From Ruegeria sp. Alg231-54 (lineage in GTDB: Bacteria > Pseudomonadota > Alphaproteobacteria > Rhodobacterales > Rhodobacteraceae): a DNA stretch of 64,000 nucleotides. The stretch covers positions 58,427 to 122,426 of the forward strand of contig NZ_FREZ01000014.1 of NCBI RefSeq assembly GCF_900143525.1, in the 5' to 3' direction. This document shows positions 28,482 through 36,506 of this stretch, in pieces (the stretch's first letter is position 1; every line of letters starts with the position of its first letter). The notes below the pieces were generated by a model. The model did not search any database. It saw nothing but the letters and a program-made list of their open reading frames with translations, and was not told the origin of the DNA. The translations under genes were made by a program, and so were the position numbers.

Positions 28482-28781
28482 ATGCAGCAACGTCGGATTT
28501 TTGATGGAAATCGACTGCGTGCCACGCTTTTCAATCCAAGTCAGTCTCGCTTGTATGTCACCTTTCGCCACCGGGTGTCTGATCCGGGACAGTTTTCGGA
28601 ACCCCGGTCAGCGGCAACTTTCATACAGGCGGGGTATGCGCATTTGCATCGTGCAGCACGACTGAAAAGCTCCCACTATTGGGCGCGTCTGGCGGCGGCA
28701 GCGGCAAAAACAGGTCGCCCTGAGTTAGAAAATCACGCCCTGAAACGGCTGGGAGAATTAAATGAAAACTTGGTGCTGTGA
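28482..28781 (+). CDS. Hypothetical protein
   Basis: A 99-residue frame not confidently recognised. The N-terminal two-thirds (LFNPSQSRLYVTFRHRVSDPGQFSEPR...GYAHLH) reads like the first strands of a larger folded protein, and the remainder is a basic, alanine-rich helix. This could be a short gene or the surviving 5' part of a longer, disrupted gene. The ribosome site (GTTGAAGA) is weak. It lies between the Hint gene and rpmB on the same strand. Confidence 0.45.
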   Translation: MQQRRIFDGNRLRATLFNPSQSRLYVTFRHRVSDPGQFSEPRSAATFIQAGYAHLHRAARLKSSHYWARLAAAAAKTGRPELENHALKRLGELNENLVL

Positions 28782-28797
28782 ATCCTTGGCATATGGC

Positions 28798-28826
28798 TTG
28801 ACCCCGTCTGTGATTCCCACTACATG
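28798..28826 (+). promoter_or_regulatory. Promoter of rpmB
   Basis: TTGACC (28798-28803) and TACATG (28821-28826) with a 17-base spacer, about 95 bp upstream of the rpmB start. Spacing is ideal for the housekeeping sigma factor. Confidence 0.5.
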
Positions 28827-28920
28827 CATCCAACCAGTTTTCGGGCGCGACTTCGGGTTGTGCCCCTTGTGATTTGGCCGAGGGTGTAATGCCTGGCCTC
28901 CAGAAACAAAGGAAGAAACC

Positions 28921-29208
28921 ATGTCGCGCCGTTGCGAACTGACCGGAAAAGGCCCGATGACTGGCAACAATGTCAGCCATGCCAAAAACAGAACTCGTCG
29001 TCGTTTTCTGCCCAACCTGAACGACGTTACGCTGCAGTCGGAAACGCTGGGCCGTGGCGTCAAGCTGCGCATCTCGGCGGCTGCCCTGCGTTCGGTCGAC
29101 CACCGTGGTGGTCTGGACGCGTTCCTGGCGAAAGCCAAAGACGATGAGCTGTCCAACAACGCATTGAAAGTGAAAAAGGAAATCGCCAAGGCGCAAGCTT
29201 CGGCCTAA
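28921..29208 (+). CDS. rpmB: 50S ribosomal protein L28
   Basis: A 95-residue L28 protein. The N-terminus [28 protein letters not shown] is the family signature, followed by [20 protein letters not shown] and the C-terminal basic helix. It binds 23S rRNA in the large subunit. AAGGAAGAAACC forms the ribosome site. Its own promoter lies upstream and an intrinsic terminator follows, so it is monocistronic here; L33, often a neighbour elsewhere, is absent. Confidence 0.98.
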   Translation: MSRRCELTGKGPMTGNNVSHAKNRTRRRFLPNLNDVTLQSETLGRGVKLRISAAALRSVDHRGGLDAFLAKAKDDELSNNALKVKKEIAKAQASA

Positions 29209-29232
29209 GACCTTTTTCCTGCAAGAATTCAG

Positions 29233-29268
29233 GCCCTGTACCTTATGGTGCAGGGCTTTTTCGTTTTG
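29233..29268 (+). terminator. Intrinsic terminator of rpmB
   Basis: Stem GCCCTGTACC/GGTGCAGGGC with a 4-base loop (one G-U pair), followed by TTTTTCGTTTT, 25 bp after the rpmB stop. Confidence 0.88.
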
Positions 29269-29311
29269 TGCAGAGTGCTGTTTTCAATTTGGAATTAAAT
29301 TTTCGCATTGG

Positions 29312-29350
29312 GTGAAATTGTTCACATACCGTTTGCTCTACCCGTATTAT
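29312..29350 (+). promoter_or_regulatory. Candidate promoter with overlapping palindrome
   Basis: TTCACA at 29321-29326 and TATTAT at 29345-29350, spacer 18. The palindrome GTGAA-ATTG-TTCAC (29312-29325) overlaps the -35 hexamer and could be a repressor or activator site for the downstream copper-related genes (inference). Confidence 0.3.
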
Positions 29351-29384
29351 GTTTAGGCATATTCATCTGGCGGAGTTCAACCTC

Positions 29385-29534
29385 ATGTCTTTCAAATCAT
29401 TACCTTCTTTCTCCCTTCTGGCCGGCTTTTTCGGCAAAACGTTTGGGGCATGTCTGCGGATGCAGCGTCGGGTGAATCGGCTGCATACAAGCCTGACAAA
29501 AGGGTCCGTCAAGCGTCCGGAGCTGGACCGCTGA
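29385..29534 (+). CDS. Possible small hypothetical protein
   Basis: A 49-residue frame starting at an ATG with GGAG nine bases upstream, in line with a candidate promoter. It is basic with one hydrophobic stretch (FSLLAGFFGKTFGACL) and resembles nothing I recognise. It precedes a small secreted protein and the PCu(A)C gene; membership of a copper-related transcript is possible but not shown. It may be a leader peptide or chance frame. Confidence 0.25.
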   Translation: MSFKSLPSFSLLAGFFGKTFGACLRMQRRVNRLHTSLTKGSVKRPELDR

Positions 29535-29616
29535 CATTGTCCGCCCGGCCCTGGGCTTCAGGCATGTCTGATTGCGCTTGAAGCCCGTTTTGTCTCTGGC
29601 CTATATCGGGGACAGG

Positions 29617-29967
29617 ATGAAACCCGTTCTGAACAAAATTCTGCCGTTTGTGCTGTCGCTGCTGGTCGTTTTGACCGGGCAGGGCGTTGCTGCATCGCGC
29701 GGTGTGGACCGGGCGGTCGGACATATGGTGTTGTGCACCGGCTCGGGACCGGTTGTGGTCTATATGGATGCCGAAGGGCAGCCGACAAAGGCCCTGCACT
29801 TCTGTCCGGATTACGCGCTGAACCTGTTGGGCGCGGTGAGCATTGCGGAGCCATCCTTGCCGGATGCCCCGGAAATCGATCGACCCATGCCATCGCGTAT
29901 GGCGGAGAATCTGATCGCTCTGCCGTTACCATCTCAACCAGCCCGGGCACCTCCTGCAAGCGTTTGA
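29617..29967 (+). CDS. Small secreted hypothetical protein upstream of PCu(A)C
   Basis: A 116-residue protein with a hydrophobic N-terminal signal (KILPFVLSLLVVLTGQGVAA). The mature part has two cysteines in VLCTGSGPVVVYMDAEG and ALHFCPDYALNLL and a proline-rich tail. This layout resembles the small DUF2946-like proteins that often precede copper chaperones in alphaproteobacteria; the family assignment is tentative. The start at 29617 gives a proper signal peptide; an upstream ATG at 29572 would bury it. It is 45 bp before PCu(A)C and likely co-transcribed, suggesting a role in periplasmic copper handling (inference). Confidence 0.65.
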   Translation: MKPVLNKILPFVLSLLVVLTGQGVAASRGVDRAVGHMVLCTGSGPVVVYMDAEGQPTKALHFCPDYALNLLGAVSIAEPSLPDAPEIDRPMPSRMAENLIALPLPSQPARAPPASV

Positions 29968-30012
29968 TTCATAATCAATTCTTATCAAACGCCAAACTAC
30001 AGGAGAGGCGCT

Positions 30013-30486
30013 ATGTCCCTCACATCCAGACTGCTGACCACCCTTGCCGCCGCAACCATTGCTACCGCCGCTTTCGCGCAGGACACGATCACCGTCGATG
30101 ACGCTTATGCTCGGTCGTCGGGTAAATCAGCCAAAGCTGGCGCGGCCTTCATGATGATTCAGAACACCGGCGCGACCGATGAACGTTTGATCGGTGTTGA
30201 ATCGGACGCTGCGGCTCGGGTCGAGCTGCATACACATATTGTCGACGAAAATGGCATTGCCAAAATGACCCATGTCGAAGAAGGCATTGCCATCCCGGCG
30301 GGTGAAACGCACATGCTGAAGCGCGGCGGCGACCACGTGATGTTCATGGGCCTGACAGCCCCGTTTGAACAGGATGCAATGGTTCCCGTTACGCTGATCT
30401 TCGAGACAGCAGGCGAAGTCGAGATCGAAATTCCGGTGGATTTGATGCGTAAGGACACCGGCGGTCACGGTTCGCATTCGAACTAG
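30013..30486 (+). CDS. Periplasmic copper chaperone PCu(A)C
   Basis: A 157-residue protein with a cleavable signal peptide (to AFAQ, about residue 23) and the PCu(A)C fold. Copper ligands of the family are in place: H75 in ELHTH, M85 in AKMTH, and H108/M110 in GGDHVMFMGL. It delivers Cu(I) to the CuA or CuB site of cytochrome oxidase, usually with a Sco protein, which is not present here. The C-terminus is histidine-rich (GGHGSHSN), possibly an extra metal site. ACAGGAGAGGCGCT precedes the ATG. A strong hairpin follows. Confidence 0.92.
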   Translation: MSLTSRLLTTLAAATIATAAFAQDTITVDDAYARSSGKSAKAGAAFMMIQNTGATDERLIGVESDAAARVELHTHIVDENGIAKMTHVEEGIAIPAGETHMLKRGGDHVMFMGLTAPFEQDAMVPVTLIFETAGEVEIEIPVDLMRKDTGGHGSHSN

Positions 30487-30528
30487 GGCTACGCCTGAAC
30501 TCGGGCCGCGCTGCGGCCGTCATCTATA

Positions 30529-30557
30529 CGACAGGCCGGGAAATTCCCGGCCTGTCG
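30529..30557. terminator. Hairpin between convergent genes
   Basis: A perfect 14-bp inverted repeat (CGACAGGCCGGGAA / TTCCCGGCCTGTCG, one-base centre) between the PCu(A)C stop and the convergent HdeD-like stop. It lacks a clear T tract but is placed to end both transcripts. Confidence 0.65.
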
Positions 30558-30573
30558 TGGTTGTGGAAAAGGT

Positions 30574-31182
30574 TCAGCGGTTGACCACCCGCATTGCCAC
30601 GCGATCATGGGCGCGTTTGAAGCGCATAGCCAGCCAGAGCATCACGGCAGCAACAGCCAGCGCCGAGAAGGCAATCGCCCAACCGAGCGCCACCATGCCG
30701 CTGCCGGGCCAGAACAACAAAACAAGGCCGATCAACAGCGCGACAATGCCGGAGTTGCGCATGGTGGATGCGTCCGGATGTGCATCGGGCAATTGCCGCC
30801 ACGCCATCAACGAGCCAATCCCGACAATCAAAGCCCAGGCACCCAGCAGGAAGAACGCGAGGCGCGCGACGCCTTCCGGCCAGATCAGCAGGATCAGTCC
30901 GATCAGAAGCGCCCCAATGCCGAAACCGCCGATCAGGCCACGCCGGCCAAACCCCAGCAGCGTCAGGCCACCATCGAGGACCAACAGCAGGCCCACCAGA
31001 CGGATCAGCAACGAGATACTGCCCGTCGGCCAGAATAGCGCTGCGATCCCGAGCGCACCGGCCAGGAGTCCGCGCAGGAGGAATGTCCACCACAGGTCCG
31101 TTAGCTGATCACCAAGTGCGCCACGCGTATCGAGCCTGTCATCGTCAAGGACTTCACCTTGTTGGTTTTTTGGGTCTGTCAT
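30574..31182 (-). CDS. HdeD-family (DUF308) membrane protein
   Basis: A 202-residue protein with six hydrophobic segments arranged as three similar pairs, each with a GxxxLFWP- or IWP-type turn (GIAALFWPTGSISLL, GLILLIWPEGVARLA, GLVLLFWPGSGMVAL). This repeat is the DUF308 pattern of HdeD, a membrane protein linked to acid resistance in enterobacteria. The N-terminal 25 residues are charged and cytosolic. Role in this organism is unknown; it stands alone. Confidence 0.8.
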   Translation of the reverse strand: MTDPKNQQGEVLDDDRLDTRGALGDQLTDLWWTFLLRGLLAGALGIAALFWPTGSISLLIRLVGLLLVLDGGLTLLGFGRRGLIGGFGIGALLIGLILLIWPEGVARLAFFLLGAWALIVGIGSLMAWRQLPDAHPDASTMRNSGIVALLIGLVLLFWPGSGMVALGWAIAFSALAVAAVMLWLAMRFKRAHDRVAMRVVNR

Positions 31183-31250
31183 GGGGACCTCTCGGGTTGT
31201 TAGGGCACTAGTATAGCAAGGAAATTCGCCACTTGTCTGCGGGTTTCGCC

Positions 31251-31946
31251 CTATTGCGATTTCAGGATCTGATCGACCCAGCGCGGAATGGTTTCTGTTG
31301 CGGGGCCTAGTATGACTTCGTCGAAACTGGATGCGCCGGTCGACGGCTCGAGGTTCAGTTCGACAGTTCTTGCTCCGGACATCATGGCCTCGTGCACGAA
31401 AGCCGCGGCGGGATAGACCTGACCCGAAGTGCCGATGGCGGCGAAGATGCTCGCGCCTGCCAGATGATCATAGATGGCGTCCATGTGATAAGGCATCTCA
31501 CCAAACCACACCACATCCGGCCGCGCGGTTGGGGCTGAGCAGGTGGGGCAGGACTCGCCCACGGCCATCTCGGGCGGTGCCGTCCAGCGGTGGCCACAGG
31601 TCGCGCAAAGCGCCCCGGCCAGCGTTCCGTGCATGTGGATCACATCCTGCGCGCCACCGGCCTCGTGCAGGCTGTCGACGTTTTGTGTGACGATCACAAC
31701 CTCGCCGGGCCAGTCCTGCTGGAGTCGGGCAAGTGCATCGTGGGCCGCGTTAGGTTGCGCCTCGGCGGCCTGTACGCGGCGGGCATTGTAGAACCCGTGC
31801 ACCAGCGCGGGATCGCGCGCGAACCCCTCGGGCGTGGCAACGTCTTCGATCCGGTGCTGGGCCCACAGACCGCCCTCGTCGCGGAACGTGCCCAATCCGC
31901 TTTCGGCGGAAATCCCGGCCCCTGTCAGAATGACGATCTTTTCCAT
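31251..31946 (-). CDS. cobB: NAD-dependent protein deacylase (sirtuin CobB)
   Basis: A 231-residue sirtuin. NAD-binding motifs are GAGISAESGLGTFRD near the N-terminus and TQNVDSLH at residues 88-94; the catalytic His is H106 in HMHG; zinc is held by C114/C117 and C133/C136. Y53 and R56 (FYNARR) match the YxxR pair that selects succinyl- and other acidic acyl-lysines in class III sirtuins, so desuccinylase activity is expected. The start at 31946 follows GAAGGGCTAAG; an upstream in-frame start is unsupported. It is divergent from the phosphatase gene, 28 bp apart. Confidence 0.95.
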   Translation of the reverse strand: MEKIVILTGAGISAESGLGTFRDEGGLWAQHRIEDVATPEGFARDPALVHGFYNARRVQAAEAQPNAAHDALARLQQDWPGEVVIVTQNVDSLHEAGGAQDVIHMHGTLAGALCATCGHRWTAPPEMAVGESCPTCSAPTARPDVVWFGEMPYHMDAIYDHLAGASIFAAIGTSGQVYPAAAFVHEAMMSGARTVELNLEPSTGASSFDEVILGPATETIPRWVDQILKSQ

Positions 31947-31974
31947 CTTAGCCCTTCGCGTTACACCGTGGTTC

Positions 31975-32418
31975 ATGACCCACCGTATCCTGTTCGTCTG
32001 TCTGGGCAATATCTGCCGTTCACACGCCGCCGAGGGTGCCTTTCGCGCCCGTGCCCCGCATCACACCACCGATAGTGCCGGAACCTCTGGCTGGCACATC
32101 GGTGACCCACCTTATGGGCCGATGCAAATGGCAACTCTGTTGCGCGGCATTAAACTGGATGACTTGCGGGCGCGGCAATTCACGGCCAGGGATTTTGACA
32201 GGTTCGATCTGATCATCGGGATGGATGCCGACAACATCGCGGATATTGAGGCATTGAGGCCAGCCGGGAACGAAACCCCAGTACGTCTGCTGACGGATTT
32301 TGCGCCAAATATCGGCACAGACCACGTCCCGGATCCATACTATACTCGTGACTTCGATGGAGCATTGGATCTAATCGAGGCAGCGGTCGAAGGTCTCGAC
32401 GCGCATCTACGCAGCTAG
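31975..32418 (+). CDS. Low-molecular-weight protein-tyrosine phosphatase
   Basis: A 147-residue phosphatase. The phosphate-binding loop CLGNICR begins at C9 (nucleophile) and ends at R15; the general acid is D120 in DPYY. Length and motif placement are those of the family. Bacterial members control exopolysaccharide kinases or act on arsenate or protein phosphoarginine; no such partner lies near. The ATG at 31975 is in the divergent region shared with cobB, only 28 bp from its start. The stop overlaps the convergent LysR gene by 4 bp. Confidence 0.92.
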   Translation: MTHRILFVCLGNICRSHAAEGAFRARAPHHTTDSAGTSGWHIGDPPYGPMQMATLLRGIKLDDLRARQFTARDFDRFDLIIGMDADNIADIEALRPAGNETPVRLLTDFAPNIGTDHVPDPYYTRDFDGALDLIEAAVEGLDAHLRS

Positions 32419-33356
32419 CTCATCAGCTTTAGGCGATTGTTCAGCCATGGCAACTGCGCAAGGGCCGGGTCAACAATCTGGCTGCCCATTAGGCGGCGCA
32501 TCATGCCTGCGACCTCTTGCGGGACCTGACCTGACCAGTCGGTGCGGGTGAACAAGGAAATCGTCCGCGAAACGTCTCCGATCGGGGCAGGGTGTGCCTC
32601 AAGCCCGTCATGGAATCGCGCCGCCCGCATATAGCCCAGCGGCGTCGTGATCACCCAGCCGAGGCCGCGCGCGACCATCGCCATCAGCGCCAGATGAGAA
32701 CCGATTTCGAACCGTTCTTCAAATTCCAGCTGCTGGCGCGCCAGATGGGCCTCAATCTGGCGGCTGATCAACTGCTCGCGGGCATAGCGTAGGAAGGGCA
32801 GATCCTGCATGGCGTTTTCGGCCCCTTTGGGCGTCACCAGAATGAAGGGATCGCGCACCAGCGGGTATTCAACAACGCCTTCCAGCACCTCGCCGCTATG
32901 GGCTGACACCACAAGCTGAAGGCGCTGCGCGTCAAGTTCTTCGAACAGGTCGAGGCTGGGCAGTGTGATCAGTTTGAACTTTGACCGGGTCAGACTTTCG
33001 GCCAACAGAGTGGCCAGTCGCGGGGTCAGGTCATTGTCGAAATCGTCAATCAGGCCAACAGACAGGGTTGCGAGGTGACCCAAGTCCATCACGGTCAGCT
33101 CGCTTTGAGCCATCTGAAGCTCGGCCAGAACCGCCTGTGTGCGGGTCAGAAAGCTGCGCCCAGCTTGGGTCAGGCGCATTGGACGTCGTGCGTGATCCAC
33201 CAAATCGGTGCCCACTGCCTTTTCCAGATTGCGTAGCTGCTGGGACACTGACGGCTGGCTAAGCCCTGTGATCTCGGCGGCTTGCGCCACCGATCCGGTC
33301 CGCGCCAACGCCTCGAACACTTCGAGGCCGCGCAGGGTCATCCCTTTCATAACCAT
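32415..33356 (-). CDS. LysR-family transcriptional regulator
   Basis: A 313-residue LTTR. The winged helix-turn-helix is at residues 7-65 (LEVFEALARTGSVAQAAEITGLSQPSVSQQLRNLE), followed by the linker helix and a periplasmic-binding-like effector domain (residues 95-300). The start at 33356 is preferred for its AAAGGGA site six bases upstream. LTTRs are usually divergent from a target, but the neighbouring gene here is a co-oriented small secreted protein, so no target is obvious. Confidence 0.88.
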   Translation of the reverse strand: MVMKGMTLRGLEVFEALARTGSVAQAAEITGLSQPSVSQQLRNLEKAVGTDLVDHARRPMRLTQAGRSFLTRTQAVLAELQMAQSELTVMDLGHLATLSVGLIDDFDNDLTPRLATLLAESLTRSKFKLITLPSLDLFEELDAQRLQLVVSAHSGEVLEGVVEYPLVRDPFILVTPKGAENAMQDLPFLRYAREQLISRQIEAHLARQQLEFEERFEIGSHLALMAMVARGLGWVITTPLGYMRAARFHDGLEAHPAPIGDVSRTISLFTRTDWSGQVPQEVAGMMRRLMGSQIVDPALAQLPWLNNRLKLMS

Positions 33357-33419
33357 CAGATATCCCTTTCACTGCGCCTTTCTGGGGCGCAGTTCGGGTC
33401 AGGTCAAGGATTGATCAGC

Positions 33420-33728
33420 CTAGTTGCAGATCGCCTTCGCCATCTGACCAAAGTTCCGATACCGGTCCCACAGCGCATCGTCGCGCTGGGTCTTCGACAT
33501 CTTGAGCTCTTGCGCCTGATGCGGGTCGCGGAACCATTTTGCAACGGTCTTTTGATCACTGCGGGTCAACGCCTGATTGGCCACTTGCTGAATGCAACTG
33601 CACCGATCTCGCGTCGCTGCCGACCGGTCAGACGCCAGACACGCCCGTTTGATCTGCGCCGCGTCCACAACCGGAGCCACTGCCGTCAGCGATGCCGCAC
33701 AAAATGCGATTAAGAGGAACTGTTTCAT
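33420..33728 (-). CDS. Small secreted cysteine-containing protein
   Basis: A 102-residue protein with a clear signal peptide (LLIAFCAASLTAVAPVVDA). The mature part has four cysteines (RACLASDRS, DRCSCIQQ, and the near-terminal AKAIC) and a basic helical region (LTRSDQKTVAKWFRDPHQAQEL). The pattern is shared by a group of small Rhodobacterales proteins of unknown function. The start at 33728 is chosen for its GAGG spacing and signal peptide; a much longer upstream frame is not supported. Confidence 0.65.
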   Translation of the reverse strand: MKQFLLIAFCAASLTAVAPVVDAAQIKRACLASDRSAATRDRCSCIQQVANQALTRSDQKTVAKWFRDPHQAQELKMSKTQRDDALWDRYRNFGQMAKAICN

Positions 33729-33905
33729 GCTCATGCCTCGTTTTTTGCCTGCCCGGACGGGTCTTATGCCCCTCTCGGTCTGCGCGGGAGTATGAATCAA
33801 AGTGGATTCGGGATCAATCATGAGGTTCGAAAAAGTGATTGCAAGCAGCTGGGATCTCGCGTTTTCTGTCCTGACTTTGCATAGAAATTCTTTTTTGAGA
33901 CCATA

Positions 33906-34529
33906 ATGCTTAAGAAATACGGACGTACTTTCCACCTGCCACAATCTCCTGGCGCCACCAGTGATGACAAGATCATGTCCAGCGTCGATGAGCTGTCATC
34001 GGCAGATGAGGTCGTCTTTACTGAAAAGATGGACGGCGAGAATACGACAATTCATAGCTAAGGCTGTCACCCGCGCAGCATCGACGCAAGATATCATCCG
34101 TCGCGAGATTGGATGAAGGCGTTCGCAGCCGGTATCGCGCCTCAGCTTGCCGAGGATGAGCGCATTGTCGGTGAGTATTTGTTTGCGCGTCATTCCATCG
34201 CGTATTCAGAGTTGCCGAATTACTTTTTAGGTTTTGCGTGGATTAAGGCTGAGGTGGTGCAACCGTGGGTCGCGACGCTTACACGCTTTGCCGAACTCGG
34301 AATCACTGCGGTTCCCGAACTATATCGCGGTCGGTTCACAACTCAGGTCGTGGCGGACGTAATTGCTGACCTGAACCTCGACAAACAAGAGGGGTTTGTC
34401 GTTCGCACGTCAGCGGCTTTCAAGGAAGAAGACATGCACACGCACCTCGCGAAATACGTGCGTGAGGGCCATGTGCAAAGCGAGATGCATTGGATGAATG
34501 CGGAACTGGTCAGAAACGGACTGGTCTGA
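33906..34529 (+). pseudogene. RNA ligase family gene interrupted by an in-frame UAA
   Basis: A single reading frame of about 207 codons encodes an RNA ligase/nucleotidyltransferase-like protein, broken by one TAA at 34059-34061 (codon 52). Before the stop: KYGRTFHLPQSPGATSDD and the adenylation motif I EKMDGENTT with K41 as nucleophile. After the stop, in the same frame: HPRSIDARYHPSRDWMKAF, ARHSIAYSELPNYFLGFAW (motif III region), and EGFVVRT (motif IV). No base gain or loss is needed. It is either a recent nonsense mutation, a sequencing error or a read-through codon; the codon after the stop is GGC. The N-terminal start has no strong ribosome site. Confidence 0.7.
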
Positions 34530-34615
34530 CTGGGCGGAGGGCTCGGAAACAAAGGGTTTCCCCGCATGTCGTCCCACCTTGACCACAGCCCAATTCCGAC
34601 GCATATCCCCAACCC

Positions 34616-36415
34616 ATGACAGACCTCGCTCATATCCGCAATTTCTCCATCGTCGCGCATATCGACCATGGCAAATCCACCCTTGCTGACCGGCTCATCC
34701 AAGAGACCGGGACAGTCAAGGATCGTGACATGAAGGAGCAGTTGCTCGACAGCATGGATATCGAGCGCGAACGCGGCATCACCATCAAGGCCAACACGGT
34801 CCGCATCGATTATACCGCCGACAATGGCGAGCAATACGTGCTGAACCTGATCGACACCCCCGGCCACGTGGACTTTGCTTATGAGGTCTCGCGGTCCATG
34901 CGCGCGGTCGAAGGATCGCTGCTGGTTGTGGACTCGACGCAGGGCGTCGAGGCGCAGACGCTGGCGAATGTCTACCAGGCCATTGACGCCGATCATGAGA
35001 TCGTGCCGGTGCTCAACAAGATCGACCTGCCGGCGTCTGACTGTGACCGGGTCGCCGAACAGATCGAGGATGTGATCGGTATCGACGCGTCCGAGGCGAT
35101 TCAGGTTTCGGCCAAAACCGGGCAGGGCATTCACGAGACATTGGAATCCATCGTAACCCATCTGCCTGCACCGCAGGGCAATCTGGACGCGCCGCTCAAG
35201 GCGATGCTGGTGGATTCGTGGTACGATGCCTATCTCGGCGTTATCGTTCTGGTCCGGATCATGGACGGCACGCTGAAAAAGGGCATGCGGGTCAAGTTCA
35301 TGTCGAACAACACCCTGCACCATGTGGACCGCGTCGGTGTCTTCCGCCCCGAAATGGAGATGGTCGACTCGCTGGGCCCCGGTGAGATCGGCTTTCTCAC
35401 CGCCTCGATCAAACAGGTCCGCGACACCCGCGTTGGTGACACCATCACCAATGACCGCAACGGCACCGAAGAGGCTCTGACAGGCTTCAAACCCGCGCAG
35501 CCGGTGGTGTTCTGTGGTCTCTTCCCTGTCGACAGTTCCGAATTCGAGGACCTACGCGACGCGATCGACAAACTGGCACTGAACGACGCCAGCTTCAGCT
35601 TTGAAATGGAAACCTCGGCTGCACTTGGCTTTGGCTTCCGCTGCGGCTTCCTGGGCCTGCTGCACCTTGAGGTCATCCGCGACCGTATCGAGCGCGAATA
35701 TGATATCGAGCTCATCACCACCGCGCCGTCGGTGATCTATCACGTCTACATGAAAGACGGCGAGATGATCGAGCTGCACAACCCCGCCGACATGCCCGAC
35801 CCGTCCAAGGTCGACCATATCGAGGAACCGCGCATCAAGGCGACCATCTTGGTTCCGGACGAATTCCTCGGCGACGTGCTGAAACTCTGCCAGGACCGCC
35901 GTGGCATCCAGATGGACCTGACCTATGCGGGCAGCCGCGCCATGGTCGTCTATGACCTGCCGCTGAACGAGGTCGTCTTTGACTTCTACGACCGCCTGAA
36001 ATCGGTGACCAAGGGCTATGCCTCGTTCGACTACCAGATGACCGGCTATACCGAGGATAATCTGGTCAAGATGTCGGTGCTGGTGAATGACGAACCCGTC
36101 GACGCGCTGTCGACCATGGTTCACCGCGACCGGGCCGAGATGCGGGGCCGGGCGATGTGCGAAAAGCTCAAGGACCTGATCCCGCGCCACATGTTCAAAA
36201 TCCCGATCCAGGCCGCCATCGGAGGCAAGGTCATCGCCCGCGAGACCCTCTCGGCGCTGCGCAAGGACGTGACCGCGAAGTGTTACGGAGGCGACGCCAC
36301 GCGGAAACGCAAACTGCTGGACAAGCAGAAGGCGGGGAAAAAGAAGATGCGTCAGTTCGGGAAGGTGGATATTCCGCAGGAGGCATTTATTTCGGCATTG
36401 AAGATGGATGGCTGA
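34616..36415 (+). CDS. lepA: Elongation factor 4 (LepA)
   Basis: A 599-residue translational GTPase that back-translocates stalled ribosomes. The G1 motif AHIDHGKST, the RGITIKA switch region, G3 DTPGH and G4 NKID are in order in the first 150 residues; the C-terminal LepA-specific domain ends with the basic stretch [23 protein letters not shown]. Length matches LepA (about 600). The gene is single; a near-palindromic hairpin follows at 36435-36470. The upstream 86 bp hold no clear promoter. Confidence 0.98.
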   Translation: MTDLAHIRNFSIVAHIDHGKSTLADRLIQETGTVKDRDMKEQLLDSMDIERERGITIKANTVRIDYTADNGEQYVLNLIDTPGHVDFAYEVSRSMRAVEGSLLVVDSTQGVEAQTLANVYQAIDADHEIVPVLNKIDLPASDCDRVAEQIEDVIGIDASEAIQVSAKTGQGIHETLESIVTHLPAPQGNLDAPLKAMLVDSWYDAYLGVIVLVRIMDGTLKKGMRVKFMSNNTLHHVDRVGVFRPEMEMVDSLGPGEIGFLTASIKQVRDTRVGDTITNDRNGTEEALTGFKPAQPVVFCGLFPVDSSEFEDLRDAIDKLALNDASFSFEMETSAALGFGFRCGFLGLLHLEVIRDRIEREYDIELITTAPSVIYHVYMKDGEMIELHNPADMPDPSKVDHIEEPRIKATILVPDEFLGDVLKLCQDRRGIQMDLTYAGSRAMVVYDLPLNEVVFDFYDRLKSVTKGYASFDYQMTGYTEDNLVKMSVLVNDEPVDALSTMVHRDRAEMRGRAMCEKLKDLIPRHMFKIPIQAAIGGKVIARETLSALRKDVTAKCYGGDATRKRKLLDKQKAGKKKMRQFGKVDIPQEAFISALKMDG

Positions 36416-36434
36416 CTTGGTTCATTGCCAGATG

Positions 36435-36470
36435 GCGAAAGCAATTGGTTACCAGAACCGATTGCTTCGC
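36435..36470. terminator. Hairpin between lepA and the DUF4062 gene
   Basis: Near-perfect inverted repeat, arms of 15-16 bases (GCGAAAGCAATTGGTT and AACCGATTGCTTCGC, one bulge and one G-U pair). It lacks a T tract but lies between convergent stops and marks the edge of the A+T-rich insert. Confidence 0.45.
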
Positions 36471-36506
36471 AAAATGATACGAGTCAACTAACGCAACTAA
36501 TCTGTC

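Noticed and set aside
34343..35323. 326-codon open frame on the minus strand across lepA
   Set aside because: Antisense to lepA; sequence is a shadow of the lepA codons.
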